This document shows positions 53,412 through 62,991 of a stretch of 64,000 nucleotides of DNA, one piece after another; positions within the stretch are counted from its first letter, which is position 1; each line of letters starts with the position of its first letter. The position numbers and the translations under genes are program-made. Below the pieces are notes generated by a model. It saw only the letters and a list, made by a program, of their open reading frames with translations. It made no database searches and was not told the origin of the DNA. The stretch lies in NCBI GenBank assembly GCA_017555905.1, contig JAFZFP010000003.1, positions 19,442-83,441 on the forward strand, read 5' to 3'. The DNA comes from Alistipes sp. GTDB lineage: Bacteria > Bacteroidota > Bacteroidia > Bacteroidales > Rikenellaceae.

Positions 53412-54733
53412 TGACAATGGATAGACCATTAGATAAACAAACGGTAGACAACATCTGTATTGCCAATGGTTTGCGTAATGCCAAGGAACTTGGTGCTGCC
53501 TCTATTCGCCAATTTGTGAGCGTAGTGAAGGATATCGAGGCTAAGACAGGTGTTGAGTATATTCGTATGGAGATTGGCGAGCCAGGTTTGCCAGCCGAGA
53601 TGATTGGTATCGAGGCTGAGCACGAGGCGTTGCTCTCGGGCGTAGGTGCTAAGTACCCCCTCATCACAGGTATTGAGCCACTTACCAAGGAGGCTTCACG
53701 CTTCATCAAGGCCTTCATCAACCTCGACATCCCTCCAATGTGCATCGTACCTACTGTAGGCTCTATGCAGGGTGCTTTCGCTACGTTTATGGCGTTGAGC
53801 CAGATGCGTGACGACCGCGACACCATCCTCTTCATTGACCCAGGTTTCCCTGTTCAGAAGGCCCAGTGTAAGGTTCAGGGTATCCGTTTCGAGTCGTTCG
53901 ATGTTATCGACTACCGCGGTGAGAAACTCGAGGCTAAACTTGAGGAGATTCTCTCTTCGGGCCGTATCAGCGGTATCATCTACTCTAACCCCAACAACCC
54001 TACGTGGATGTGTTTGAATGAGTCGGAGTTGGAGATTATCGGTCGTATGGCTACCAAGTACGATGTCATCGTAGTAGAGGATTTGGCTTACCTCAATATG
54101 GACTTCCGTGAGGATCGTTCTAAGCCTTTCGAGGCGCCATACCAGCCATCTGTAGCTCGCTACACCAATAACTGTCTCCACCTGCTTTCAGGCTCAAAGA
54201 TGTTCTCGTATGCAGGTCAGCGTATCGCTATTGTGGCAATGAATCCTGCTTTGGCAGAGCGTTGCTACGACAAGTTCGCTGAGAGATATGGCAACGATGG
54301 TCAGTTCCGTCGTAACTTCATCTTTAACATCCTCTACGTACTCTCTTCGGGTGTTCCACACTCTGCACAGTATGCCTTGGCTGCTATGTTCCGTGCAGCA
54401 TCGGATGGTCGTCTCGACTTCGTAGGTCACACTCGCGAGTATGCCCGTCGTGCTGAGCGCGTTAAGGAGATTATGGTGAAGAACGGCTTCCATATCGTCT
54501 ACGATAAGGATTGTGATCAGGAGGTTAGCGATGGCTTCTTCTTCACTTTCGGCTATAAGGATATGACAGGTGAGCAACTTATCAATAAACTTATCTACTA
54601 CGGTATCTCGGCTATCACCCTTGCTCCTACGGGAAGTTCTCGCGAGGGCTTGCGTGGTTGTGTGTCGATGATTTCGGATTATCAGTACGATGAGTTGGAT
54701 AAGCGACTTCGTCTATTCAGTCAAGATTATTAA
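53411..54733 (+). CDS. Pyridoxal-phosphate aminotransferase, class I/II, likely aromatic
   Basis: 440 residues, fold type I. The SNPNNPT segment, the PLP lysine in LLSGSKMFSYAGQR, and the C-terminal Arg region (PTGSSREGLRGCVSM) are present. Position, coupled to iorB, points to transamination of aromatic amino acids to the aryl-pyruvates used by IorAB. Its substrate range is not proven. The ATG at 53411 overlaps the iorB stop; a second ATG at 53417 is possible. Confidence 0.9.
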   Translation: MTMDRPLDKQTVDNICIANGLRNAKELGAASIRQFVSVVKDIEAKTGVEYIRMEIGEPGLPAEMIGIEAEHEALLSGVGAKYPLITGIEPLTKEASRFIKAFINLDIPPMCIVPTVGSMQGAFATFMALSQMRDDRDTILFIDPGFPVQKAQCKVQGIRFESFDVIDYRGEKLEAKLEEILSSGRISGIIYSNPNNPTWMCLNESELEIIGRMATKYDVIVVEDLAYLNMDFREDRSKPFEAPYQPSVARYTNNCLHLLSGSKMFSYAGQRIAIVAMNPALAERCYDKFAERYGNDGQFRRNFIFNILYVLSSGVPHSAQYALAAMFRAASDGRLDFVGHTREYARRAERVKEIMVKNGFHIVYDKDCDQEVSDGFFFTFGYKDMTGEQLINKLIYYGISAITLAPTGSSREGLRGCVSMISDYQYDELDKRLRLFSQDY

Positions 54734-54740
54734 AAAATTG

Positions 54741-54763
54741 GGGCTGCCCGTTTAGGACAGCCC
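54741..54763 (+). terminator. Hairpin between aminotransferase and CoA-transferase genes
   Basis: Stem GGGCTG/CAGCCC (54741-54746 with 54758-54763) with an inner CC/GG pair. The T-tract (TTCTT) is weak, so read-through is likely and the CoA-transferase may still belong to the operon. Confidence 0.6.
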
Positions 54764-54782
54764 TTCTTAAACCTAAAGACGT

Positions 54783-56078
54783 ATGAATTTAGTAAGTGCG
54801 GCAGAAGCCGTGAAATTGATAAAGTCTGGTGACTCGGTTTATATCCAGGGCTCTACCTCTGTTCCTGAGGTGTTGGTGCAGGCGATGACCGACCGTGCCC
54901 CAGAGTTGCGCGACGTGAAGGTCTATACGGCTTTCGCTATCGGTCGTTGCGACGCTCCATACGCCAAGGCTGAGTTGCGTGACTCGTTCGAGCCACTTAG
55001 TTTCTTCGTGGCCAACAACTTGCGTAAGGCTATCGACTCGGGTGTGGCGCAGACCATTCCTGCCTTCTTGGGCGAGATTCCTTTCTTGTTCCGTTCGGGT
55101 CAGGTGCCCTTGGATGTTACGTTGTTGAATGTGTCGGAGCCTGACGAGGAGGGCTACTGCTCGTATGGTGTATCTGCTGACTTGGCATTCTCGGCTGTGG
55201 AGTGTTCTAAGGTTATCATTGCGCAGGTAAATAAGTATATGCCTCGCACCTTTGGTGACCCTGTAATCCACGTCTCAAAGATTGATGCTTTGGTGCGTGG
55301 TGATGAGCCACTTGTGGAGGTGCCTACGGTTATTCCTAATGACGTGGAGCGCGCTATTGGTAACTATATTGCTAGCGAGATTCCTGATGGCGCTACTCTT
55401 CAGATTGGTGTAGGTGGTATTCCTAACGCTGTACTCGATGCGTTGCACGGCCATAAGCACCTCGGCTTGCATACCGAGGCTATGACTGACGGTGTTGTGC
55501 CTCTCATCCAGAAGGGTATCATCGACAACTCGTTGAAGAAGATCTATCCAGGTCAGTCGGTTGCTTGCTTGTGCTTGGGTAGCCAGCGCTTGTACGACTA
55601 CTTGCATAACAACCGTGACGTAGTTATCCGTGATGTGGCTTGGACTAACGACCCACAGAATATCCGTCAGAACCCTAAGGTTATGGCCGTAAACTCGGCT
55701 ATCGAGGTGGATCTCACGGGTCAGATTTGTGCCGATAGTATTGGTGAGCGCATCTTCTCGGGTGTTGGTGGTCAGCACGACTTTATGTATGGTGGTGCCT
55801 TGTCAGAGGGTGGTAAGTGCTTCATTGCCTTGCCTTCAATTACCACTAAGGGTATCTCGAAGATTGTGCCTACCTTGACTAAGGGTGCAGGTGTTGTTAC
55901 CACACGTTTCCAGGCACAGTATATCGCTACCGAACACGGTATCGTATATTTGCGTAATAAGTCGTTGGCTCAGCGTGCTAAGTTGCTTATCTCTATCGCT
56001 GATCCATCTGTACGTGAGGATCTTGAGCGTGCAGCAGTCGAGCGCTTCGGCATTGGCTTCCTTCGTGCAAAGATTTAG
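54783..56078 (+). CDS. Acetyl-CoA hydrolase / CoA-transferase family protein
   Basis: 431 residues, close to 4-hydroxybutyrate- and butyryl-CoA:acetate CoA-transferases. Two alpha/beta CoA-transferase domains: N-terminal (GDSVYIQGSTSVPEVLV) and C-terminal with the active Glu in GLHTEAMTDGVVPL and the oxyanion loop FSGVGGQHDFMYGG. It would exchange CoA between an acyl-CoA and acetate. Next to iorAB and the aminotransferase it may release aryl-acetates from aryl-acetyl-CoA; a butyrate or succinate role is an alternative. It is followed by a hairpin. Confidence 0.9.
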   Translation: MNLVSAAEAVKLIKSGDSVYIQGSTSVPEVLVQAMTDRAPELRDVKVYTAFAIGRCDAPYAKAELRDSFEPLSFFVANNLRKAIDSGVAQTIPAFLGEIPFLFRSGQVPLDVTLLNVSEPDEEGYCSYGVSADLAFSAVECSKVIIAQVNKYMPRTFGDPVIHVSKIDALVRGDEPLVEVPTVIPNDVERAIGNYIASEIPDGATLQIGVGGIPNAVLDALHGHKHLGLHTEAMTDGVVPLIQKGIIDNSLKKIYPGQSVACLCLGSQRLYDYLHNNRDVVIRDVAWTNDPQNIRQNPKVMAVNSAIEVDLTGQICADSIGERIFSGVGGQHDFMYGGALSEGGKCFIALPSITTKGISKIVPTLTKGAGVVTTRFQAQYIATEHGIVYLRNKSLAQRAKLLISIADPSVREDLERAAVERFGIGFLRAKI

Positions 56079-56104
56079 TCACAATAGGAGTATATAGATA
56101 GTGT

Positions 56105-56134
56105 TGGGAGGGTTTCGGTTGCGAGGCCCTCCCA
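56105..56134 (+). terminator. Terminator-like hairpin after the CoA-transferase
   Basis: Perfect stem TGGGAGGG/CCCTCCCA (56105-56112 with 56127-56134), 14-nt loop, followed by CTTTGTTG. Confidence 0.7.
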
Positions 56135-56224
56135 CTTTGTTGTAGGAGAGGGGCCGGTTGGTAAACTTTTTGGGCCACTGCATAATAGCGGGCCTAATGC
56201 GTGCGATATTCCCAAAATTATTCG

Positions 56225-56232
56225 TATATTTG
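56225..56232 (+). promoter_or_regulatory. Promoter -7 box before the peptidase-propeller-barrel gene
   Basis: TATATTTG matches TAnnTTTG, 27 nt upstream of the ATG. No good -33 box is seen at the usual spacing. Confidence 0.5.
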
Positions 56233-56258
56233 CACGTTATATATACATACAACAACAG

Positions 56259-59237
56259 ATGAGGAGATTGATTATGGTTATTGCGCTTGTAATCTGTGGT
56301 CTTATGGCCACGGAGCGACTCTCTGCGCAGTACTATAGTTGGGGTGTTGATCCCCCCTCGTTCCGTTGGCGACAGATGAGGAGCGAGAAGTATCGAGTGG
56401 TCTATCCCGATACCGCAACCAATGTGGCTCAGCGTATGATGCACTACCTCGATGCTGTGGAGTCGGATATCGCATACGGCTATCGCCACCCACAGATGTC
56501 TATCCCCTTCGTCGTGCATCCCTCGAACTTTATGTCCAACGGTCTTGTGATGTGGATGCCTCGCCGTGTAGAGTTCCTATCTACACCGAGCATTAATGGC
56601 TACTCTATGCCGTGGATCAAGCAACTTATCGCCCACGAGTACCGCCACGCTGTGCAGTATAACAACCTCAACCGAGGTGTTGTCAAGGCCCTAAGTTATG
56701 TCATTGGTCAGCAGAGTTCTACCATAGGTCTGCTCTTTATGCCGTTGTGGATGATGGAGGGTGATGCCGTGATGAGCGAGACGCAGATGTCCACCTTTGG
56801 TCGAGGCCTACAACCTTCGTTCACAATGGGTTACCGTGCTTACGGCAATGTGGCGAACGAGTTTAAAAATATTGATAAGTGGTTTTGTGGGTCGTTCAAG
56901 GACTATATTCCGAACCACTATAATCTCGGTTATTTGATGTGTCGCCACGGCTACAACCGCTTTGGTCGTATTATGGGTGACGATGTTGCGGAACTCACCT
57001 CACGTCGCCCCTATATGGTGGTCTCTACGTCGTGGGTATTGAATAAGTTGTATGGTGTGTCGCAGTCGAAACTCTTTTACGACACCTTCAATAAACTCTA
57101 CTACCACTGGCAACCGCTCGACGATGTGGCCGAGACTACGGAGACTATCCCTGTGGCTGAGCCTCGCTCTTATACCATCTATGCCCACCCAATTTCTAAT
57201 GGCGATGGCAAGGTGCTGGTGCTGAAGGAGGATTTTGACCACCCGACGGCACTCTTCGAGTTGGATGTCGAGAGTGGCCAGGAGCGCCGTCTTGCTTATA
57301 CGGGTATTGTGTCGTCACGCCCTAAGTTGAGCAGTACGGGTAAGTTGTGGTGGACGGAGTACCGCCATAGCGCACTGTTTGCCGAGAAGGTACACTCGCA
57401 ACTGTGTCTTATGAATGTCAAGAGTGGCAAGATGCGTAACTTCTCGAAACATCGTAACGTGCTGTACCCCACACCGTTGGAGGGTGATTGTATGGCGTGG
57501 GTGGAGTACACACCCGATGGTAGATACACTATCTATATCAACGATATGGAGGGACGCCGTCGTAAGCCTATGCCGTACGGTAGCGAGATTCACGGTATGG
57601 CGTGGGACGATGTCACTCGTGCTATCTATGTGATAGTCACGGATGATGATGGTATGCATATAGCGCGTGTGGATAGTGAGACGCTTACCCCCGTGACGCG
57701 TGCGGCCTATACCACGCTTAGCGACCTTAGCGCTTCGAAGGGTAAGTTGTATTTCGGCTCAATAGCATCGGGTTGCGATGAATTACACTGCCTTGATTTG
57801 GCTTCGGGCAGGGAGACACGCCTCTCAACCTCGAAGTATGGCTCGTTCCAGCCTTCGCTGTTGGATGACGATAGGGTAGTGGCTGTGACCTACGACAAAC
57901 GAGGATATTTGCCTGTTACACAGAGCGTTAATGGGGGTCAGCAGGTGGCCTATAGCAATGCCCCTCGCCAAATTATGTTGCCCGAGGGCAGGCGCTGGGG
58001 TGTGGTAAACCTCGACACCGTAAGATTTAATGAAGTGGCTAAGGATAGTGTTTTAAAGAGAACCCCTCCTCGACGTTTCAACCGCATCCTCCACGCCTTC
58101 AATATCCATAGTTGGGCGCCAGCGTCCTACGACCCCTACGCCATTGTCGAGGAGTCGTCGATAGCCTTCAACCTCGGTGCTACGATTATGTCGCAAAATA
58201 TCCTTTCTACACTCGAGGGCTTCTTAACGTGGGGTTGGAATCCTAACGAGGGCTCGGTGTATAAGGGTATGCTCACGTATAATGGTTTGGGTGTAAACCT
58301 ATGGGTAAGAGGTACTTATGGTGGTAATCAGCAGATATATAGGGTAGTAGCCTACGACAAGGAGAAGGGTGAGTTGGAGTATTCACCAGATGTGGCCTTG
58401 GGTAAGTACTACTCACTGGGCGCGGGTGCGACCCTACCTCTGCTCTTGGCTCGTGGCTACCATACTCGCCAATTGGTACTCTCCACATCGTGGAACTTCT
58501 CGAATGGTATGGTTGCCAACGTGGATGAAATTGAGATTAACGACTACAAAGTTAGCAACATACGAACGATAGGCTATTCGGAGGGTGTACACCAACTCTC
58601 TGTTGGTATCGGCTTCCAGGATATGGTGCGTAAGTCCCACCGCGACTTCTTGCCACCGTGGGGAGTCGTGGCATCGGGTAGTTATACGCTCAACCCCACG
58701 ACTGATGATATGGGCCACCTGATGGTACTCTATGGTAAGTTGTACACACCAGGCTTTGCTCCTCACCACTCCCTGTCGTTAGCGGCCTCGTACCAGACGT
58801 CGCTGGGCGGTTTCCATTCCGACTTGGTGTTGTCGCTGATGTCGTTCAAGTCTACACGCCTCTTGCCTCGTGGTTACTCGGCCTACGAGATACAGAACGA
58901 TAACTATGTCGCCACCTCGCTGAACTACCAACTCCCCGTATGGTATCCCGATGGAGGATGGAAGGGAGTTATCTTTTTCAAGCGTCTGAGACTCAATGTA
59001 GGAGCCGACTACGCCTCGTTCGAGAAACCGGGCTTGATAAAGGATGAGGGCGTTTTTACGAAGGTTAGGGAGCATATCGCATCGTTTGGCGTGGACTTAG
59101 GTGTCGATTTCAACCTATTTACTATGCCCGATGCCGCAACAATATCGGCTACCTTCTCGTTGTATCAGAAGATGTCGTTTGCTCCGTTTAGCAATGGTAA
59201 ACTGTACTTCTCGTTTGGATTGGGCTTGCCATTCTAA
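56259..59237 (+). CDS. Exported three-part protein: HEXXH peptidase-like domain, TolB-like propeller, outer-membrane barrel
   Basis: 992 residues. Signal peptide (MRRLIMVIALVICGLMATERLSAQ). Residues about 30-280 form a gluzincin-like zinc peptidase domain with H126-EYR-H130 (LIAHEYRHAVQYN) and, 37 residues on, W164-MMEGDA with E167 as possible third ligand. Residues about 300-590 have TolB/PD40-like blades (KPMPYGSEIHGMAW, CMAWVEYTPDGRYTIYI). From about 630 to the end, many amphipathic strands finish with YFSFGLGLPF, a barrel ending in Phe. All three parts lie in one frame. Role unknown; processing or assembly of surface proteins is a guess. It has its own predicted promoter. Confidence 0.8.
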   Translation: MRRLIMVIALVICGLMATERLSAQYYSWGVDPPSFRWRQMRSEKYRVVYPDTATNVAQRMMHYLDAVESDIAYGYRHPQMSIPFVVHPSNFMSNGLVMWMPRRVEFLSTPSINGYSMPWIKQLIAHEYRHAVQYNNLNRGVVKALSYVIGQQSSTIGLLFMPLWMMEGDAVMSETQMSTFGRGLQPSFTMGYRAYGNVANEFKNIDKWFCGSFKDYIPNHYNLGYLMCRHGYNRFGRIMGDDVAELTSRRPYMVVSTSWVLNKLYGVSQSKLFYDTFNKLYYHWQPLDDVAETTETIPVAEPRSYTIYAHPISNGDGKVLVLKEDFDHPTALFELDVESGQERRLAYTGIVSSRPKLSSTGKLWWTEYRHSALFAEKVHSQLCLMNVKSGKMRNFSKHRNVLYPTPLEGDCMAWVEYTPDGRYTIYINDMEGRRRKPMPYGSEIHGMAWDDVTRAIYVIVTDDDGMHIARVDSETLTPVTRAAYTTLSDLSASKGKLYFGSIASGCDELHCLDLASGRETRLSTSKYGSFQPSLLDDDRVVAVTYDKRGYLPVTQSVNGGQQVAYSNAPRQIMLPEGRRWGVVNLDTVRFNEVAKDSVLKRTPPRRFNRILHAFNIHSWAPASYDPYAIVEESSIAFNLGATIMSQNILSTLEGFLTWGWNPNEGSVYKGMLTYNGLGVNLWVRGTYGGNQQIYRVVAYDKEKGELEYSPDVALGKYYSLGAGATLPLLLARGYHTRQLVLSTSWNFSNGMVANVDEIEINDYKVSNIRTIGYSEGVHQLSVGIGFQDMVRKSHRDFLPPWGVVASGSYTLNPTTDDMGHLMVLYGKLYTPGFAPHHSLSLAASYQTSLGGFHSDLVLSLMSFKSTRLLPRGYSAYEIQNDNYVATSLNYQLPVWYPDGGWKGVIFFKRLRLNVGADYASFEKPGLIKDEGVFTKVREHIASFGVDLGVDFNLFTMPDAATISATFSLYQKMSFAPFSNGKLYFSFGLGLPF

Positions 59238-59276
59238 CGAGACACGAATAAGGACTAAAAATAATAACCAAACTAT

Positions 59277-61718
59277 ATGGCACAGAATAGTAATACTAAG
59301 AAGAACTCCAAGGGTTGGAAGACGTGGGTAATCAGGGCGATGTGGGCCTTGGTGGCCGTCGGCATCATCGCCGTTGCGAGCCTCTTCATTATGGCAAAGA
59401 CCGAGGTGCTTGGCCCTATGCCTACCTTCGACGAGTTGGAGAATCCTAAGACCAACCTCGCTACGCAGATCTTTTCGGAGGATGGCGAGGTGTTGGGTAC
59501 CTACTTCATCGAGAACCGTACCTACCTCTCATACGAGGATCTCTTCCCTGCGGATCGCACCAAGTGGCTTGAGATTGATGGTCATAAGTTGCCTACCATC
59601 GTGGCTGCACTCTTGGCAACGGAGGATGTACGTTTCTTCGACCATCCAGGCATTGACTTCCAGGCTACGGCACGTGCAGGTATCAAGACCGTGCTATTGG
59701 GTCAGTCAAATCAGGGTGGCGGTAGTACTGTGACTCAGCAGTTGGCTAAGAACCTCTATAAGACTCGTCGCAATAAGGAGGGTATGGAGGGTAATGCTGG
59801 AACGTTGGCCGCTAAGGCTCAGGAGTATGTCATCGCCACACAACTTGAATACAACTACACCAAGGAGGAGATTGTGGCTATGTATCTCAATACCGTGGAG
59901 TTTTCTAACTCCAACTTCGGTATCAAGTCGGCAGCAAACAACTTCTTCGGCAAGGAGCCTTGCGATTTGGCTATCGAGGAGGCTGCAGTTATTGCAGGAC
60001 AGGTCAAAGCCCCAGGAACATACGCCCCACTCAAGCGAGGTCTACCCAACGAGAAGGCTCGTGAGCGTAGAAATACCGTGCTTAGCCGTCTTGCCGCTGC
60101 GGGGGCTATCTCGCGCGAAGTGGCGGACTCGTTGATGGAGTTGCCTATCGATTTGACCCGCTACCGCCGTGCTGCCGATGCCCATAACGAGGGTATGGCG
60201 ACCTACTTCCGTGAGATGGTGCGTCGTACTATGATGGCCAAGGAGCCTGAGCGTCGTAACTACTACACCGAGTGGGACTATGAGCAGGCACTCAAGGAGT
60301 ATAACGAGAACCCTATCTACGGCTGGTGCTACAAGAATAAGAAGGCTAATGGCGACAGTTATGATATCTATCGTGACGGTCTGAAGATATATACCACGGT
60401 GGACTCTCGTATGCAGATGTATGCTGAGGAGGCCTTCCGTGAGCATATGGGCGAAACGGTGCAGCCACGTATGAATAGCCAGATTAAGAGCCGTGGCGGC
60501 TCGCTCTTCCCCGACCTAAACAAGGCCGAGTCGGATAAGAAGGTTGATGATGCTATGCGCCAGACGGAGCGTTGGCGCCAGATGGCAAAGGAGGGTGTGT
60601 CGGAGATAGATATCAAGGCTTCGTTCAATACGCCAAGGAGTATGCAGGTATTCACCTTCAATGGCTTGCGCGATACGGTGATTACCCCACGCGACTCGCT
60701 TATCCACTATAAGAAGACTATGCGTGGCGCATTTGTTGCTATCGACCCCGCTTCGGGATATGTGCGTGCATACGTCGGAGGCCCCGACTACCGCTACTTC
60801 AAGTATGATGCTGCGACGCAGGGTAAGCGCCAGGTAGGCTCTACGGCAAAGCCTTTCATCTATACCTTTGCTATCGACCACCTCGGTCTAACGCCTTGTA
60901 CACCAGTACCTAATGTACCAGTGTCGATTGAGACCCCTTCGGGTATCTGGTCGCCTAAGGAGGCTTCCGAGGTGGAGTACACGGGTGTTCACCCTCTCTA
61001 TTGGGGTTTGGCTAATAGCCGTAACAACTACTCGGCCTGGATTATGAAGCAGGCTAAGAGCCCAGAGGCTGTTGCGCAGTTTATCCACGACATCGGTATT
61101 AAGAGTTATATCGACCCTGTGGTGGCACTTTGTATCGGTTCCTACGATAGTAACACCTTCGAGATGGCTTCGGCATACTCAACATTTGCTAATAAGGGTG
61201 TTCACGTAGATCCAATCTTCGTGACACGCATCGAGGATAATCAGGGTAACGTGCTTGCTACCTTCACGCCAAAGACCGAGGAGGTGCTTTCGCGTCGTGT
61301 GGCATATACGATGATTACGATGATGCAGCGTGTTGTGACTATGGGTACGGCACGCCGTATGATCTATGAGTTTAACTTTGGCGATGTGGAGATTGCCGCT
61401 AAGACGGGTACCACCAACGACAATGTAGATGCGTGGTTTATGTGTGCTTTGCCTAACCTCGTTATGGGTGTTTGGGTTGGTGGCGAGGAGAATGGCATCC
61501 ACTTCACTCGCAATGCAGATGGCTCGCGTATAGCACTCCCTATCGCAGGTAAGTTCCTCACCAAGGTCTTTGAAGATGGCTCGCTCGGTGTTGAGCGTAC
61601 CGACCGTTTCGAGCGTTCGGATGAGGAGCCCGATTATAGTTGCGAGGTCAATATGGAGGAGCAGCCTACGCAGAGCGTCGAGGACGACATCTTCTTCGAC
61701 GAGGGAGGCTTCTTCTAA
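59277..61718 (+). CDS. Class A penicillin-binding protein (PBP1A type)
   Basis: 813 residues. One N-terminal TM anchor (about 20-42), a GT51 glycosyltransferase domain with TEDVRFFDHPGIDF and GGSTVTQQLAKNLY, and a transpeptidase domain with S522-TAK (GSTAKPFIYTF), SRN (ANSRNNYSAW) and K709-TGT. It polymerises and crosslinks peptidoglycan. Extra inserts (about 360-470) are typical of Bacteroidetes enzymes. It follows the three-part protein by 39 nt and precedes asd, so it may share a transcript. Confidence 0.95.
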   Translation: MAQNSNTKKNSKGWKTWVIRAMWALVAVGIIAVASLFIMAKTEVLGPMPTFDELENPKTNLATQIFSEDGEVLGTYFIENRTYLSYEDLFPADRTKWLEIDGHKLPTIVAALLATEDVRFFDHPGIDFQATARAGIKTVLLGQSNQGGGSTVTQQLAKNLYKTRRNKEGMEGNAGTLAAKAQEYVIATQLEYNYTKEEIVAMYLNTVEFSNSNFGIKSAANNFFGKEPCDLAIEEAAVIAGQVKAPGTYAPLKRGLPNEKARERRNTVLSRLAAAGAISREVADSLMELPIDLTRYRRAADAHNEGMATYFREMVRRTMMAKEPERRNYYTEWDYEQALKEYNENPIYGWCYKNKKANGDSYDIYRDGLKIYTTVDSRMQMYAEEAFREHMGETVQPRMNSQIKSRGGSLFPDLNKAESDKKVDDAMRQTERWRQMAKEGVSEIDIKASFNTPRSMQVFTFNGLRDTVITPRDSLIHYKKTMRGAFVAIDPASGYVRAYVGGPDYRYFKYDAATQGKRQVGSTAKPFIYTFAIDHLGLTPCTPVPNVPVSIETPSGIWSPKEASEVEYTGVHPLYWGLANSRNNYSAWIMKQAKSPEAVAQFIHDIGIKSYIDPVVALCIGSYDSNTFEMASAYSTFANKGVHVDPIFVTRIEDNQGNVLATFTPKTEEVLSRRVAYTMITMMQRVVTMGTARRMIYEFNFGDVEIAAKTGTTNDNVDAWFMCALPNLVMGVWVGGEENGIHFTRNADGSRIALPIAGKFLTKVFEDGSLGVERTDRFERSDEEPDYSCEVNMEEQPTQSVEDDIFFDEGGFF

Positions 61719-61808
61719 TCGACTCGGAAAGGATAAATAACCACAATTCATTGGGCGTTTCCCAGATGGTAAAAGGATAAATATATAATATAGTAAAAAC
61801 GATAAGTT

Positions 61809-62810
61809 ATGAAAATTGCAATTGTTGGTGTAAGTGGTGCTGTGGGTCAGGAGTTCCTCTCTATTTTGGAGAAGCACCCTATGGCTATCGATGAGTTACG
61901 ACTCTTTGGCTCGAAGCGTAGTGCAGGCTCTTCTTACCGCTTCCGTGGTGAGGATATCGTGGTGAGAGAGTTGCAACATAACGATGATTTCAAGGATATA
62001 GATGTGGCTCTCTGCTCGGCTGGAGCATCTACCTCTAAGGAGTATGCCGAGACCATCACCAAGTACGGAGCCTTTATGATCGACAACTCGAGTGCCTTCC
62101 GTATGGATGAGGATGTACCTTTGGTAGTGCCAGAGGTGAATGGCGACGATGCCTTCAATGCGCCTCGTCGTATCATTGCTAATCCTAACTGCACAACTAT
62201 CCAAATGGTTGTTGCTTTGGGAGTTATCGAGCGCCTTTCGCATATCGAGCGAGTGCACGTGGCTACCTACCAGTCGGCAAGTGGCGCAGGTGCTACGGCT
62301 ATGCAGGAGTTCGAGCAGCAGCACCGCGATATCGTCGAGGGTCGCGAGCCAAAGGTCGAGAAGTTCGCCTACCAGCTTGCCTACAACCTTATCCCACATA
62401 TCGACGTGTTCCAGGATAACGACTACACCAAGGAGGAGATGAAGATGTTCCACGAGACCCGTAAGATTATGCACTCCGACATCCGCACTTCGGCTACTTG
62501 TGTGCGTGTGCCTGTTATGCGCGCTCACTCTGAGGCTATCTGGGTTGAGACCGAGGACGAGATTAGCGTGGAGGCTGTTCGAGAGGCCTTTGCTGAGTCT
62601 CAGGGCATCGTGCTTATGGATGAGCCAGCGGAGAAGAGATACCCTATGCCACTCTTTGTTGAGGGTAGCGACCCTGTCTATGTCGGTCGTATCCGCAAGG
62701 ATTTGGGTTCGGAGCGAGGCATTACCTTCTGGTGTGTAGCCGACCAAATCCGTAAGGGTGCTGCGCTCAATGCAGTTCAAATTCTCGAACTCCTCGTGGC
62801 GAATAAGTAA
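61809..62810 (+). CDS. asd: Aspartate-semialdehyde dehydrogenase
   Basis: 333 residues. NADP-binding [11 protein letters not shown] at the N-terminus, active-site Cys128 in NPNCTTIQ and the catalytic His region in [18 protein letters not shown]. It makes aspartate semialdehyde for lysine, diaminopimelate, threonine and methionine synthesis; diaminopimelate links it to the peptidoglycan gene upstream. A 90-nt A/T-rich gap separates it from the PBP gene and may hold a promoter. Confidence 0.96.
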   Translation: MKIAIVGVSGAVGQEFLSILEKHPMAIDELRLFGSKRSAGSSYRFRGEDIVVRELQHNDDFKDIDVALCSAGASTSKEYAETITKYGAFMIDNSSAFRMDEDVPLVVPEVNGDDAFNAPRRIIANPNCTTIQMVVALGVIERLSHIERVHVATYQSASGAGATAMQEFEQQHRDIVEGREPKVEKFAYQLAYNLIPHIDVFQDNDYTKEEMKMFHETRKIMHSDIRTSATCVRVPVMRAHSEAIWVETEDEISVEAVREAFAESQGIVLMDEPAEKRYPMPLFVEGSDPVYVGRIRKDLGSERGITFWCVADQIRKGAALNAVQILELLVANK

Positions 62811-62861
62811 AAGAGATAAAAACAAGGGGAGAAATAGGTCAAAAATATTTTTTGTAATTAG

Positions 62862-62892
62862 TTGCAATAGACCATATTTTTGACTACCTTTG
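62862..62892 (+). promoter_or_regulatory. Promoter for tryptophanase
   Basis: TTG (62862-62864), a 20-nt spacer and TACCTTTG (62885-62892). The predicted start near 62898 leaves a leader of about 95 nt. Confidence 0.8.
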
Positions 62893-62911
62893 TGGCGTAA
62901 TCACATAAATA

Positions 62912-62925
62912 CACGCAATTGCGTG
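62912..62925. promoter_or_regulatory. Perfect 14-bp palindrome in the tryptophanase leader
   Basis: CACGCAATTGCGTG is its own reverse complement and lies about 14-27 nt downstream of the predicted transcription start. Without a loop it is more operator-like than hairpin-like; it could bind a dimeric repressor. No regulator gene is adjacent in the window. Confidence 0.5.
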
Positions 62926-62991
62926 AATGAGGTTGCGAAAAAAAGAATAAATTATTAAATTATAAAGATAACCTAAAAAAACTAAACTACT

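Noticed and set aside
61896-62867. 323-residue minus-strand frame over asd
   Set aside because: Mirror frame of a well-supported aspartate-semialdehyde dehydrogenase; no sensible domain or start.
62927-62959. TnaC-like leader peptide before tryptophanase
   Set aside because: The only short frame (10 codons) has no Trp and no Trp-Pro arrest pattern.
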